Assembly: GCA_025964695.1 (NCBI GenBank)
Contig: JAOPYK010000191.1
Location: 62,001 to 126,000 of the forward strand
From: Streptosporangiaceae bacterium
GTDB taxonomy: Bacteria; Actinomycetota; Actinomycetes; Streptosporangiales; Streptosporangiaceae
DNA length: 64,000 nucleotides
Direction: 5' to 3'
Below are positions 16,258 to 28,934 of the stretch, piece after piece; the stretch's first letter is position 1, and the number at the start of each line of letters is the position of its first letter. Made by a program: the position numbers and the translations under genes. The notes beneath the pieces are model-generated. The model was given only the letters and a program-made list of their open reading frames with translations. It was not told the origin of the DNA and made no database searches.

Positions 16258-17232
16258 GTGAAGGGTCGGGCCCCGAGGGTGACGGTGGCCGTGCTCGCCA
16301 TTGTGCTGGCCCTGGTCGGCTGCGGCGGCAAGACTGCGCACAAGCCGAAGATCACCAGCACCGTACGGTCCGGGCTGGCTCCGACACCGCCGGCCCGCGA
16401 TGGCGCCTACTTCGGGGCGTTGGTGGATCCGGCCAACAAGCAGTCGCTCACCGGGTTTGAACGGTTCCTTGGCCGCCAGGTCGACATCGTCCATGCGTAC
16501 CGGTCCTGGGACCAACCGTTCCCGCAGGACGGCGACGCCGCCGTTCTGGCCGGCGGACGCTACCTCATGCTGTCCTGGGATGGTGTCGACACCACGGCCA
16601 TCACCTCTGGCGAACAGGACAAGTCCATCCACCAGCGCGCCAAGGCGATCAAGAAAATCGGTAAGCCGATCCTCCTCCGCTGGCAGCCCGATATGGACAA
16701 GCCCGGCCTCACCTCCACGGTTCATTCGGCGGTCGGCTATGTCGCGGCCTGGAAGCACCTACGGGAGATCTTCCACGCGGAGCACGTCGACAATGCCGCC
16801 TGGGCATGGTGCCCGACCGCTCAGGGGTTCGGGGACAACGCCGCGGACTACTATCCCGGCGACGACCAGGTCGACTGGCTGTGCGCCGATGCCTATCCGG
16901 CCGCCAAAACCGAATACCAGGATTTGTCCCAGGTGCTGAAACCCTTCCTGAGCTGGGCCGCTGCCCGGCCGAGGCCCATCATGATCGGCGAGTTCGGGGT
17001 TCCGAGGTCCTACGGTCCACGCCGCGCCGAATGGCTGCGTAAAGCGGCCCAGACCCTGCAGAACCCGCAGATCAAGGCGGTGCTCTACTTCGACTCCGAC
17101 GCCCGAGGCCATGGTTCTGACAAGCGGCTGCAGTATTCCCTGGCAGGCGACGACGCGGCCATGTCCGCGATTCGGGAGCTGGCCACCAGCCCGTTCTTCA
17201 ACCCCCGCAACGTCCCGGTCCAGAGCAACTGA
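16258..17232 (+). CDS. GH26-like glycosyl hydrolase lipoprotein
   Basis: 324 residues starting at a GTG with GGAGAA 10 nt upstream; the open frame extends further but has no signal there. The N-terminus is a lipoprotein signal with lipobox LVGC at about residues 19-22. The rest resembles GH26 beta-mannanase-type hydrolases: YLMLSWDGVDT, ILLRWQPDMD, a WAWCPTAQG strand, VDWLCADAYP, and IMIGEFGVPR with the nucleophile Glu. At the usual acid/base position (HEMN in GH26) this protein reads PDMD, so Asp replaces Glu. It may trim or release the polymer made by the adjacent cluster at the outer membrane face. Confidence 0.7.
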   Translation: MKGRAPRVTVAVLAIVLALVGCGGKTAHKPKITSTVRSGLAPTPPARDGAYFGALVDPANKQSLTGFERFLGRQVDIVHAYRSWDQPFPQDGDAAVLAGGRYLMLSWDGVDTTAITSGEQDKSIHQRAKAIKKIGKPILLRWQPDMDKPGLTSTVHSAVGYVAAWKHLREIFHAEHVDNAAWAWCPTAQGFGDNAADYYPGDDQVDWLCADAYPAAKTEYQDLSQVLKPFLSWAAARPRPIMIGEFGVPRSYGPRRAEWLRKAAQTLQNPQIKAVLYFDSDARGHGSDKRLQYSLAGDDAAMSAIRELATSPFFNPRNVPVQSN

Positions 17233-17292
17233 CCCTCCTCGGCAGCCGGGTTCGTGCAGGGCAGGTCCGAAACGGGTGCCCGTTGCGGACGG

Positions 17293-18330
17293 TCACGCGG
17301 TCGGCGCCGCGTCCTGACCCGCCGCTCCCTCGTCCTCCCAGGTGGTCCCGCGGTCGGTGCCGGCCTGCACAGCGGGACCACGCGGTGCCGCCCGGTCCTC
17401 CTGGAAGGGCAACGCCGGCAGGCCGTGGCGTTTGCGCAGCACGATCCACACCAGCGGGCTCGCCAACAGCACCCCGAGGAGCACCACGACGGTGGCCGTG
17501 TTGTTCAAGTCGAACATCTTGAGCGCGGAAGCGAGCAGCACGAACGCGAGAGCACGCCGGATGAGCCCGCCCGGCGCGCGGGAGGAGATCCGCGAGCCGA
17601 GGTAGACGCCGGGGATCGAACCCACCAGCAGCGCGGCCGTCACCTCGAGCTTGAAATCGCCGAACATCAGATGGCCGAAAGCGGCCGACGTAACCAGGGG
17701 CACCGCCTGCACCAGGTCGGTGCCGACGAGCTGGTTCGCCTTGAGCGCCGGATACAGCGCCAGCAGCGCCACGATGATCAGTGATCCGGAGCCCACCGAG
17801 GTCATGCCGACGACCAGGCCCCCGACGCCTCCGATCACCACGGTGGGCAGGGGGCGGACGGCGATCGCCGGAAGCTCCGTCGCGGCCGGTTCGCCGGGGG
17901 AGGCCGTACGGCGGACGCCCTCGGCACGACCGGCGGCACGGTCCTTGAGCGCGAGGTAGCCTCGCACCGCGAGCCCGGAGGCCGCGATCAGCAACGCCAC
18001 TCCCAGCGCCTTCTTGATGACCGACTGCACATCGGCGCCGTTACCCAGGGCGCGAGCGATCAGCACCCCGCAGAACGCGGCGGGGACCGACCCGGCGCAC
18101 AGCCAGCCGACGAGCTTCAGATTGACCGTGCCGCGGCGCAGGTGAACGGCGCTGCCGACCGGCTTCATCACGGCGGCCGCCACCAGGTCGCTTGAGACCG
18201 CGGTCAGCGGCGGAACGCCGAAGAAGGTCACCAGCATGGGTGTCATCAGCGCACCGCCGCCCATGCCGGTCAGCCCGACGACGATGGCCACCAGGAATGA
18301 CCCTGCGGCCATCGTGTAGTCGAAGTGCAT
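17293..18330 (-). CDS. TauE/SafE family permease (sulfite/organosulfonate type)
   Basis: 345 residues with about eight membrane segments in two repeats. It has the family's glycine-rich signatures (VGLTGMGGGALMTPML at residues 20-35; GGVGGLVVGMTSVGSG in the second half). Members move sulfite, sulfonates or other anions across the membrane. The ATG at 18328-18330 matches the start of the first helix. An APS kinase fusion gene ends 80 nt upstream on the same strand, which supports a sulfur role. An 8-bp inverted repeat lies just upstream of the start. Confidence 0.8.
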   Translation of the reverse strand: MHFDYTMAAGSFLVAIVVGLTGMGGGALMTPMLVTFFGVPPLTAVSSDLVAAAVMKPVGSAVHLRRGTVNLKLVGWLCAGSVPAAFCGVLIARALGNGADVQSVIKKALGVALLIAASGLAVRGYLALKDRAAGRAEGVRRTASPGEPAATELPAIAVRPLPTVVIGGVGGLVVGMTSVGSGSLIIVALLALYPALKANQLVGTDLVQAVPLVTSAAFGHLMFGDFKLEVTAALLVGSIPGVYLGSRISSRAPGGLIRRALAFVLLASALKMFDLNNTATVVVLLGVLLASPLVWIVLRKRHGLPALPFQEDRAAPRGPAVQAGTDRGTTWEDEGAAGQDAAPTA

Positions 18331-18340
18331 CTGATGCCCT

Positions 18341-18370
18341 ACTCCATCTGTAGGAAAACTGGGATGGAGT
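18341..18370. promoter_or_regulatory. Perfect 8-bp inverted repeat upstream of TauE-type permease
   Basis: ACTCCATC at 18341-18348 and GATGGAGT at 18363-18370 with a 14-nt spacer. It ends 11 nt before the permease start codon, so the inner arm includes the GGAG ribosome site. Binding of a repressor, or folding of the mRNA, could control translation or transcription. Confidence 0.45.
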
Positions 18371-18409
18371 GTACGGGCAGCCGAAAACCGGTGGGTAATC
18401 GGCCGTGGG

Positions 18410-19945
18410 TCACTCGGGGCGGATCCAGCCACCCGCGGCCAGCAGTTCGAGGACCGCGTCCACGGCCGCTTCGGGTGCCAGCCGCGAGGTGTCCAGGACC
18501 AGGTCCGCGTCACCCGGCTCCTCGTAGGGATCGGAGATCCCGGTGAATTCCGGGATGAGCCCGGCCCGTGCCTTGGCGTACAGGCCCTTGCGGTCGCGAC
18601 GCTCGCATTCCGCCAGTGGTGTCGCCACATGGATCAGCACGAAGTCCCCGACCTCGGACACCATCCGGCGGACCTCCGCCCGGGTCGCCGCGTAGGGGGC
18701 GATCGGGGCACAGATCGCCAGCCCGCCGTGCCGGGTGACCTCGGCGGCGACGTAGCCGATCCGCCGGATGTTGAGGTCCCGGTCGGCCCTGGAGAACGTC
18801 AGGCCCGCGGAGAGCAGCCGCCGCACGACGTCACCGTCCAGCAGGCTGATGGTGCGGCCGCCGCGCTCGACCAGGGCATCGGCCAGCCCGCGAGCGACCG
18901 TTGACTTGCCGGACCCGGACAGCCCGGTGAAGAAGACGGTGACCCCGCGCCGAAGCCGCGGTGGCCGAGCGGCGCCCAGCTCGGCGGCCACGGCGGGCGG
19001 CGTGAACCAGTCCGGGATCGGCTCGCCCCGGTCCAGCAGCGCACCGAGGTCCTCCGGAGTCAGCTCGGCCTGGACGTGGTCAGGCTCGATCTTGGCGGTC
19101 GGCCGCCACACCTCCACGTCCGCGTCGTACGCCCAGGGCTCCGGCGCCACCATCGGGACGGCACCGCCCTCGGCGGCATGGCCGGCGGGCAGATCGGCAG
19201 GCAAGTCGGCCAGCAGGCAGGTGGCGCCGTACGCGGCCGCCACGTGCGAGCGCAGCAGCAGGTCACGGCCTTCATCGGGGCGGGCGGGCAGCGGCACCGG
19301 CACGAGGAGAGTGCCGTCCGGTAGTTCCTTGCGCACGGCCAGCAACGACCGGACCAGGGACTCGTCGTGGGGACCGCCCAGCAGGGGCAGCACCAGCACT
19401 GTCGCCGCCAGCCGCTCGGCCGCCTGGCGAAGCTGACCCAGCTGCTTGCGGTGCAGTGGATCCCGGGTCGTCACCGCCAGCACGGCCCCCGGGCCCAGCT
19501 CGGCCCGCACCTCCGCGGGGTCACGGCGCAGCCGGTGGAACGGCCCGTGCGCCGGCGCGCGCAGGGGCCGAACGGGGCCGGCCAGATGCCAGTCGTCCGA
19601 AACCGGGGAACCCACCGCGGCCGGGATCGTGGAGGCCGAGGGAGTTTGCCAGGCCTCGGTGACCTCCAGCACGGCGAGCGGCACGCCTTCGGGGTCCTGC
19701 AGCACCACCCGCGGCTCGCCGGTCAGTTCCTTGGGCACCGTCAGGGTCACCGGTACGGGCCAGGGCGTGCCATCGGCCAGCCGTCCGCCCGCGATCACCG
19801 TGGCGGTGTCGAACGAGCCCTGGAATCCGGTCAGCGGCGCGAACGCCCCGGTCAGCAGCAGCTCCAGGTCGGCGAGTTCGGCCGGACCGGGAGTCCAGGC
19901 GGGCAGGTCAAGCAGGATGTCGGGAATGCCGGGTTCGGCGGTCAC
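18410..19945 (-). CDS. APS kinase fused to a degenerate ATP-sulfurylase domain (SopT-like layout)
   Basis: 511 residues. Residues 1-320 have the PUA-like and catalytic layout of ATP sulfurylase (LLTGAFAPLTGF near the start). The catalytic motifs are altered: RNPxHxxH reads RDPLHRKQ, and the GRDHAG motif is absent, replaced by LLADLPADL. Residues 325-511 are a complete adenylyl-sulfate kinase with P-loop GLSGSGKST, DGDVVRR and FSRADRDLNIRR. The kinase should make PAPS from APS; the first domain may be structural or regulatory. GTG start with GGAG upstream. No CysD, CysN, CysH or sulfotransferase is visible nearby. Confidence 0.8.
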   Translation of the reverse strand: MTAEPGIPDILLDLPAWTPGPAELADLELLLTGAFAPLTGFQGSFDTATVIAGGRLADGTPWPVPVTLTVPKELTGEPRVVLQDPEGVPLAVLEVTEAWQTPSASTIPAAVGSPVSDDWHLAGPVRPLRAPAHGPFHRLRRDPAEVRAELGPGAVLAVTTRDPLHRKQLGQLRQAAERLAATVLVLPLLGGPHDESLVRSLLAVRKELPDGTLLVPVPLPARPDEGRDLLLRSHVAAAYGATCLLADLPADLPAGHAAEGGAVPMVAPEPWAYDADVEVWRPTAKIEPDHVQAELTPEDLGALLDRGEPIPDWFTPPAVAAELGAARPPRLRRGVTVFFTGLSGSGKSTVARGLADALVERGGRTISLLDGDVVRRLLSAGLTFSRADRDLNIRRIGYVAAEVTRHGGLAICAPIAPYAATRAEVRRMVSEVGDFVLIHVATPLAECERRDRKGLYAKARAGLIPEFTGISDPYEEPGDADLVLDTSRLAPEAAVDAVLELLAAGGWIRPE

Positions 19946-20105
19946 CTGGTGCTCCGAGAGTCTGGTCCGGAAAGTGGATCGGCAGAGATACGACCCAGGA
20001 AACGGTAGCTCTGAGCTGCTCCGGAACCTAGCGGGAGCGCCGAGCCGCCGCTGGGAAACCGATCTCGTCGCCGTGCCGAACGCGGTCAGATCAACCGGCG
20101 AGCGG

Positions 20106-20858
20106 TCAGATGACCCGGGCCAGGCGGTTCTCCGGCTTGCGGATCACGAAGGTGACCTCTCCGTGGTCGGCGGGGAGCCGTCCGCGGGAGAGCCCGGCGA
20201 CCATACGGCCCAGCCCCTGCACCAGCCCGGCCCACCGGCCGTAGGCGTGCACGGTGTCCTGGGAGGTGTGCTCCCCGGAGATCACCAGCCCGCGCATCAC
20301 GCAGTACCACTGCATGCCCTTGTAGGAGGCCACCGGCTCATAGACCGCCGGAGGCGCCGCCGCGGCCGGGCCGGCCTGGAGCAGCCTGCGCAGGGCCGGC
20401 GGGATCAGCCGGTCGACGAACCCGAACGCGGTGTCCCGGTCCCTGAACTGGACGATCATCAGGCCGCCCGGCTTGAGGGCCGCGACGAAGCGATCGAGGA
20501 CGAGCTCCGCGTTCGCGATGCGGTCGACCAGATAGGGAGCGCACACGATGTCGTAGGCGCGCGGCGGCATGGGGACCGTGCGCAGGTCGCCGAGGTGCCA
20601 GGAGTCGAGGTCGGCCCTGGCCTGGGTGTGGGCGCGCAGCTCCGGGGTGTCGACGTCGACGCCGGTGATGTGACGCTCGACGTGTCCCGCGTCGAGGCGG
20701 GCGAGATCGAGCTCGCCCCCCCAGCCGGAGCCCGCGAGCAGGATGTGCACCCGCCGCAGCGGCTTCTCGTAGGCGTACTGGCTCACACGTTCTGAGAACA
20801 GATCCCCGCCGTTGACGGGTGGCGTGCGCAGATCGGTCACGTCTCGCAGCGTAATCAC
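20106..20858 (-). CDS. Class I SAM-dependent methyltransferase, substrate unknown
   Basis: 250 residues. It has a Rossmann SAM site (ILLAGSGWGGELDLARL near residue 45), an acidic strand end (TGVDVDTPEL) and LKPGGLMIVQF (motif post-II) at about residue 130. It starts at a GTG without a strong ribosome site and is divergent from mfd. No neighbour points to a substrate; it may act on a small molecule or lipid. Confidence 0.65.
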   Translation of the reverse strand: MITLRDVTDLRTPPVNGGDLFSERVSQYAYEKPLRRVHILLAGSGWGGELDLARLDAGHVERHITGVDVDTPELRAHTQARADLDSWHLGDLRTVPMPPRAYDIVCAPYLVDRIANAELVLDRFVAALKPGGLMIVQFRDRDTAFGFVDRLIPPALRRLLQAGPAAAAPPAVYEPVASYKGMQWYCVMRGLVISGEHTSQDTVHAYGRWAGLVQGLGRMVAGLSRGRLPADHGEVTFVIRKPENRLARVI

Positions 20859-21073
20859 GCAACTTCGCTGCGTCCGCTATTTACCTATTCTTGACTTGAA
20901 CGTGTCGGCGAGCCCACCTGGGAGGGCACTGCCGAGTTCACTCGGGGGACAACCACGGCGGTCAGCGGGGCCGCGTAGGCTGGTAGCGACCCGGGGGTCA
21001 GGTTGATCCCGGGGGGATTCGGGCTGCCCAACCGAGGTCGCCTCCGCTCACCGGCCACGACCCTGGCAGATAC

Positions 21074-24601
<3,528 letters not shown>

Positions 24602-24677
24602 GGGCTCTGACCGGACTACGTGATCATGCATTAGGTTCCGGACTTGTCGCCCGATCACGACTGAGATTGGAAAGCGT

Positions 24678-25349
24678 GTGTTCCTTACGATTGTCAAGAC
24701 CGTCGCGCTCGGTGCCGCCGCGGCCGTGGCGCTGACCGCCTGCGGCCCGGTGAAGCTGGGCGCCGCGGCGATCGTGGACGACCGGCGCATCACCACCGCC
24801 AAGCTGGACCAGACCGTCCTCGACTGGCAGAGGCAGTTCGCCAAGGCCCCGGCGGCGGCCCAGTTGCAGCAGCAGGCACAGCAGCAGGGCCAGCAGCTGC
24901 CGGCCGATCCGGACTCGCCTCCACGCAGCGCGCTCGCCCAGCTCATCGGTTTCCAGATCTGGGACGAGGTCGCCCGGGAGCAGCACATCACGATCACCGC
25001 GACGGAGATCGACCGGATCGTCGCCGCCAACGGCGGCCAGAAGGCGATCGAGGACCAGACCCTGGCCGGGGGCCTGCCCGTCAGCCATTCACGTGATCTC
25101 GTGCGGGCGTTCCTGATCCGCAGCCTGCTGCTGCAGCGATACGGGGCGGTCCCGAACGCGCAGGGCCAGGTCGACCAGCAGACCCTGCAGCAGGCCCAGC
25201 AGAAGCTCGTCACCACGCAGTCGCAGGCGTTGCGGATACTGAAGATCAAGGTCAACCCGAGGTACGGATCGTTCGATCCGAACAGCGGGCTCGGTGCGGT
25301 GAGCTACGGACTGTCCAAGTCCGACCCCGGGTTGAACGGCGCGGGCTGA
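24678..25349 (+). CDS. SurA N-terminal-domain lipoprotein
   Basis: 223 residues. It has a lipoprotein signal with lipobox LTAC at about residues 19-22, then an alpha-helical SurA-N-like chaperone domain (AIVDDRRITTAKLDQ). The region around residue 60 is Gln rich (QQQAQQQGQQ). No peptidyl-prolyl isomerase domain follows, so it is chaperone-like only. The GTG at 24678 puts a short basic N-region before the hydrophobic core. It lies 76 nt after mfd and 3 nt before mazG, so it is likely translated with mazG. It probably helps fold exported proteins at the cell surface. Confidence 0.75.
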   Translation: MFLTIVKTVALGAAAAVALTACGPVKLGAAAIVDDRRITTAKLDQTVLDWQRQFAKAPAAAQLQQQAQQQGQQLPADPDSPPRSALAQLIGFQIWDEVAREQHITITATEIDRIVAANGGQKAIEDQTLAGGLPVSHSRDLVRAFLIRSLLLQRYGAVPNAQGQVDQQTLQQAQQKLVTTQSQALRILKIKVNPRYGSFDPNSGLGAVSYGLSKSDPGLNGAG

Positions 25350-25352
25350 GCC

Positions 25353-26315
25353 GTGCTCGTTCTGCTGGCCACCACTCACCGGGTCGCGCCGGGCCTGCTC
25401 ACCTGGCGGGCCTGGGAGACGCTGCGGTCCTCCCCCCGGGTGCTCACCGGGTCCGCCGAGCATCCCCAGCTGCCCTATCTGCGGGAGGCCGGGATCGAGG
25501 TCGAGGTCGTCGATCCCGATCCGCGGTCCCTGGCCGAGGCGGCCCGATCGGCCCAGGTGGTGTGGGTCGGCTCCCCTGACGGTGACGAAGCGCTGCTGCG
25601 CGCCCTCGGCACCATGGCGGTCGCCGGCGAGGCACCGGAGATCGAGGCCCTGCACGGGTCGTACGACCTGCCCGGCGCCCGGCTGCTCGATCTCGTCCAG
25701 GTGATGGACGTGCTGCGCCGTGACTGCCCGTGGGACCGCAAGCAGACCCACGCGTCCCTGGCGCCGTATCTGATCGAGGAGTCCTACGAACTGCTCGACG
25801 CCATCGAGGGCGAGGACCTGTCCGGGTTGCGCGAGGAGCTCGGAGACGTGCTGATGCAGGTCGCCTTCCACGCCGTCGTGGCCGGTGAGCGCCCTGCGGA
25901 GGAGGGCGGCTTCACCATCGACGACGTCGCCGCCGGAATCGTCGACAAGCTCGTACGCCGTCATCCGCACGTGTTCGCCGACGTCAGCGTCTCGGGCGCG
26001 GACGAGGTCAACGAGAACTGGGAGCAGATCAAGGCCGCCGAGCGTGCGGCCAGGAGCGACGATCACTCGATCTTCGACGGGGTCGCGATGGGCCAGCCGG
26101 CGCTGTCCCTGGCGGCCCAGTTGCGGCGGCGGGCCGCCCGCGCGCAGGCTCCGCCCGAGCTGTCGTCCGGATTGGGCACCGAGCTCGGCGCCGAGTTGTT
26201 CGCGCTGGTCGCCCGGGCACAGGAGCAGGGACTCGACCCCGAGGCGGAGCTGCGCAGGGCGGCCCGCGAATACCGCACCCGGGTCGAGGGCTGGGAACAG
26301 ACCCCGCCGGAGTGA
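25353..26315 (+). CDS. mazG: Nucleoside triphosphate pyrophosphohydrolase MazG
   Basis: 320 residues. The first 110 form an alpha/beta domain without a clear name; the rest is a MazG domain. The metal-binding helix reads EESYELLDAIEGEDL and is followed by EELGDVLMQVAFHA, the ExxE-x-ExxD pattern of the all-alpha NTP pyrophosphatases. A second helical region (VNENWEQIKAAER) matches the conserved C-terminal part. It hydrolyses (d)NTPs to monophosphates and pyrophosphate, acting in nucleotide-pool cleaning and stress. GTG start directly after the SurA-like gene. Confidence 0.9.
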   Translation: MLVLLATTHRVAPGLLTWRAWETLRSSPRVLTGSAEHPQLPYLREAGIEVEVVDPDPRSLAEAARSAQVVWVGSPDGDEALLRALGTMAVAGEAPEIEALHGSYDLPGARLLDLVQVMDVLRRDCPWDRKQTHASLAPYLIEESYELLDAIEGEDLSGLREELGDVLMQVAFHAVVAGERPAEEGGFTIDDVAAGIVDKLVRRHPHVFADVSVSGADEVNENWEQIKAAERAARSDDHSIFDGVAMGQPALSLAAQLRRRAARAQAPPELSSGLGTELGAELFALVARAQEQGLDPEAELRRAAREYRTRVEGWEQTPPE

Positions 26316-26424
26316 CGCTCCGTATCGCTGTGATCTCTTAGCGGATGTGGAACCGCACCGCAAGATCACGGGGAGCACGGGAGTTGGGGTAGTCCTGCGG
26401 CATCTGTCCGTCTACGCTGACCCC

Positions 26425-28764
26425 GTGTCCTCACGGGGCCGCCGGCAAGGTGGCGCAGCCTACGCCATCCGGCGTCTCGCCGGGCTGGGCGTACTCGCCG
26501 GCCTGCTGGTGGCGATGCTCATCCTGCCCATGGCGTGCACCGCCGGGATGGGCGCCCGGGACACCGCCAGCTGGTTCCAGAAGGTCCCCGACGACCTGCG
26601 CACCCCTGAACTGGCGCAGCGCTCGCGGATCCTGGCCACCGACGGTTCCACGATCGCGACCTTCTACTTCGAGAACCGGATCGACGTCAAGCTCGGGCAG
26701 GTGGCTCCGGTCGCCCGCAAGTCCATCCTGGCGATCGAGGACAGCCGGTTCTACGAGCACGGCGCCCTGGACTCCCGGGGCACCGTCCGTGCGTTGCTGA
26801 ACAATCTCAAGCCGGGTATGGGAACCCAGGGCGGCTCCGGTATCACCCAGCAGTACGTCAAGAACATGCTGGCCGAGACCGCGCAGACCAAGCAGGAACG
26901 GCAGGCCGCGCTGGCGGTCACCCCCGCCCGCAAGCTCCGTGAACTGCGCTACGCCGTGGCGCTGGAGCGACAGCTGTCCAAGGACGAGATCCTGCGCCGC
27001 TACCTCAACATCGCCTACTTCGGTGACGGTGCCTACGGTATAGAGGCCGCGGCCAGGCACTACTTCTCCAAGCCGGCCGCCAAGCTGAACCTGAGCGAGA
27101 GTGCCGCGCTGGCCGGGATCGTCCGCAATCCGTTCGCCTACAACCCGCACCTGCATCCGGTCGCGGGCCGGGCCCGCCGCGATGTCGTGCTGTCGCGGCT
27201 GGCCGACCTGGGCTGGATCGGCAAGGCGGAGGCCGCCACCACCGCCCGCCAGCCACTGGTGCTGCGGATCAACCAGACCGCGAACGGCTGTGTCACCAGC
27301 AAGGCCCCGTTCTTCTGTGACTACGTGCAGCGGGAGATCCTTACCAACCCGGTCTTCGGGCGTACGGGGGAGGCGCGCAAGAGGCTGTTGCAGCGCGGCG
27401 GACTGACCATCCAGACGACCATGGACTGGAAGGTGCAACGGGCCGCGCAGCACGCCATCGACCGGCACGTCCCCGCCAGGAACTCCGCGCACAAGGCCGC
27501 CGCCGAGACGCTGGTCGAGCCAGGTACGGGGGAGATCAAGGGCATGGCCGTCGACCGGCTGCTGGGCCCGAACCGCGAGCGCGGCAAGACCTGGATCAAC
27601 TTCGCCGCCGACGCCGACCACGGGGCCAGCATCGGCATGCCGGCCGGCTCGACCTTCAAGGTCTTCACCCTGGCGGCCGCACTCGACCAGGACCTGCCGT
27701 TCGGCACCCGGCTGAACGCCCCGTCGGGGTTCACTCCCACCGGCTACCGCAACTGCAAGGGCCAGCGGGTCGGTGACACCAAGACGCTGCACAACTCCTC
27801 CGACGGCGAAGGCGGACGGTCCTTCAGCCTGGTCACCGGAACCTGGCACTCGGTGAACACCTTCTTCCTGGGGCTGGAGCGCAAGGTCGGGCTCTGCGAC
27901 ACGGCCAAGATGGCCGAGAAACTCGGCATGCGGCAGGGCAACGGCAAGCCGCTGGAGCAGTACCCGTCGTTCACGCTGGGCTTCAACCCGGTGTCGCCGA
28001 CCCGGATGGCGGCGGCGTACGCGGCCTTCGCCGCGCGCGGGCGGTACTGCGAACCCATCGCGATCAAGAGCATCACCGACTCGGCGGGCAGGCCGGTCAC
28101 CGTCCCCAGCGCGAACTGCCGACAGGCCATCGGCAAGGGGGTCGCCGACGCCGTCACCCATGTGCTGCGCGGAGTGCTGACGAAGGGCACCGCCAGCGGC
28201 CAGGGCATCGGGCGGCCCGCCGCGGGCAAGACGGGGACCGTGGACGACTTCTCGGCGGCCTGGTTCGCCGGCTACACCCCGGACCTGGCCTCGGCGGTGT
28301 GGATGGGGGACCCACGGGGGGGCTTCGGCCATCCGATGGGGGACCTGTGCATGGACGGCAACTGCTACGGGTCGGTTTTCGGCGCGACCATCCCGGCGCC
28401 GATCTGGCACGACACGATGGCGGCCGCGCTCTCCGGCACGCCCGAGCACGGTTTTCACTCGCCACCGGGGCGCTACTTCAGCAAGGGCTCCGGCGAGGAC
28501 AACGTCCGGATCCCGGACGTCCGCGGGATGAAGGCGGCCCGCGCGGTCCAGGTGCTGAGGTCGGCCGGCTTCCAGGTCCGCCTCGCCTCCGCATCCTCGG
28601 ACAAGTACCCCAAGGGGACGGTGGCCGACACCAATCCCGGCCCCGGCTCCGCCGGTCCGCCCGGCAACACGATCACCGTGTACGTCAGCACGGGCAAGAA
28701 TTCGAAGTCCACGGGTGGCCTTGCGGGACTGAAGCCGCCCCCGGGCACCACCCCCCGTCACTGA
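26425..28764 (+). CDS. Class A penicillin-binding protein with C-terminal PASTA domain
   Basis: 779 residues. It has a membrane anchor near residues 15-38, a glycosyltransferase-51 domain (EDSRFYEHGALD, GGSGITQQYVKN) at about 100-280, a transpeptidase domain with the STFK active site near 410, SVN and KTGT near 605, and one PASTA domain (IPDVRGMKAARAVQVL) near 690-755. It polymerises and cross-links peptidoglycan outside the membrane. The GTG is 6 nt after a TACGCT box (26413-26418) and no ribosome site is present, so the mRNA may be leaderless. It is related to PonA-type enzymes and sits between mazG and the sulfate operon, outside the usual gene order. Confidence 0.9.
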   Translation: MSSRGRRQGGAAYAIRRLAGLGVLAGLLVAMLILPMACTAGMGARDTASWFQKVPDDLRTPELAQRSRILATDGSTIATFYFENRIDVKLGQVAPVARKSILAIEDSRFYEHGALDSRGTVRALLNNLKPGMGTQGGSGITQQYVKNMLAETAQTKQERQAALAVTPARKLRELRYAVALERQLSKDEILRRYLNIAYFGDGAYGIEAAARHYFSKPAAKLNLSESAALAGIVRNPFAYNPHLHPVAGRARRDVVLSRLADLGWIGKAEAATTARQPLVLRINQTANGCVTSKAPFFCDYVQREILTNPVFGRTGEARKRLLQRGGLTIQTTMDWKVQRAAQHAIDRHVPARNSAHKAAAETLVEPGTGEIKGMAVDRLLGPNRERGKTWINFAADADHGASIGMPAGSTFKVFTLAAALDQDLPFGTRLNAPSGFTPTGYRNCKGQRVGDTKTLHNSSDGEGGRSFSLVTGTWHSVNTFFLGLERKVGLCDTAKMAEKLGMRQGNGKPLEQYPSFTLGFNPVSPTRMAAAYAAFAARGRYCEPIAIKSITDSAGRPVTVPSANCRQAIGKGVADAVTHVLRGVLTKGTASGQGIGRPAAGKTGTVDDFSAAWFAGYTPDLASAVWMGDPRGGFGHPMGDLCMDGNCYGSVFGATIPAPIWHDTMAAALSGTPEHGFHSPPGRYFSKGSGEDNVRIPDVRGMKAARAVQVLRSAGFQVRLASASSDKYPKGTVADTNPGPGSAGPPGNTITVYVSTGKNSKSTGGLAGLKPPPGTTPRH

Positions 28765-28806
28765 GCGACGGGAGCGTGCAACTACCCGACGGTGCCGCCC
28801 ACCGCG

Positions 28807-28825
28807 GTCGCTCTTCCTGAGCGAC
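28807..28825. terminator. Small stem-loop after the penicillin-binding protein gene
   Basis: GTCGCTC and GAGCGAC form a 7-bp stem with a TTCCT loop, 42 nt after the stop codon and between convergent genes. There is no T-tract, so it is a weak terminator candidate for either strand. Confidence 0.35.
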
Positions 28826-28934
28826 GGCCAGTGAGCCGAGATCCGGCCCGCCATGTCGCGATTGTACGGAGTCTCGCCCGTCGGGTAGTCGTACTCACGC
28901 AGCGTCCGCTGCCTTTCCGCGCTCAGAAGTGTCG

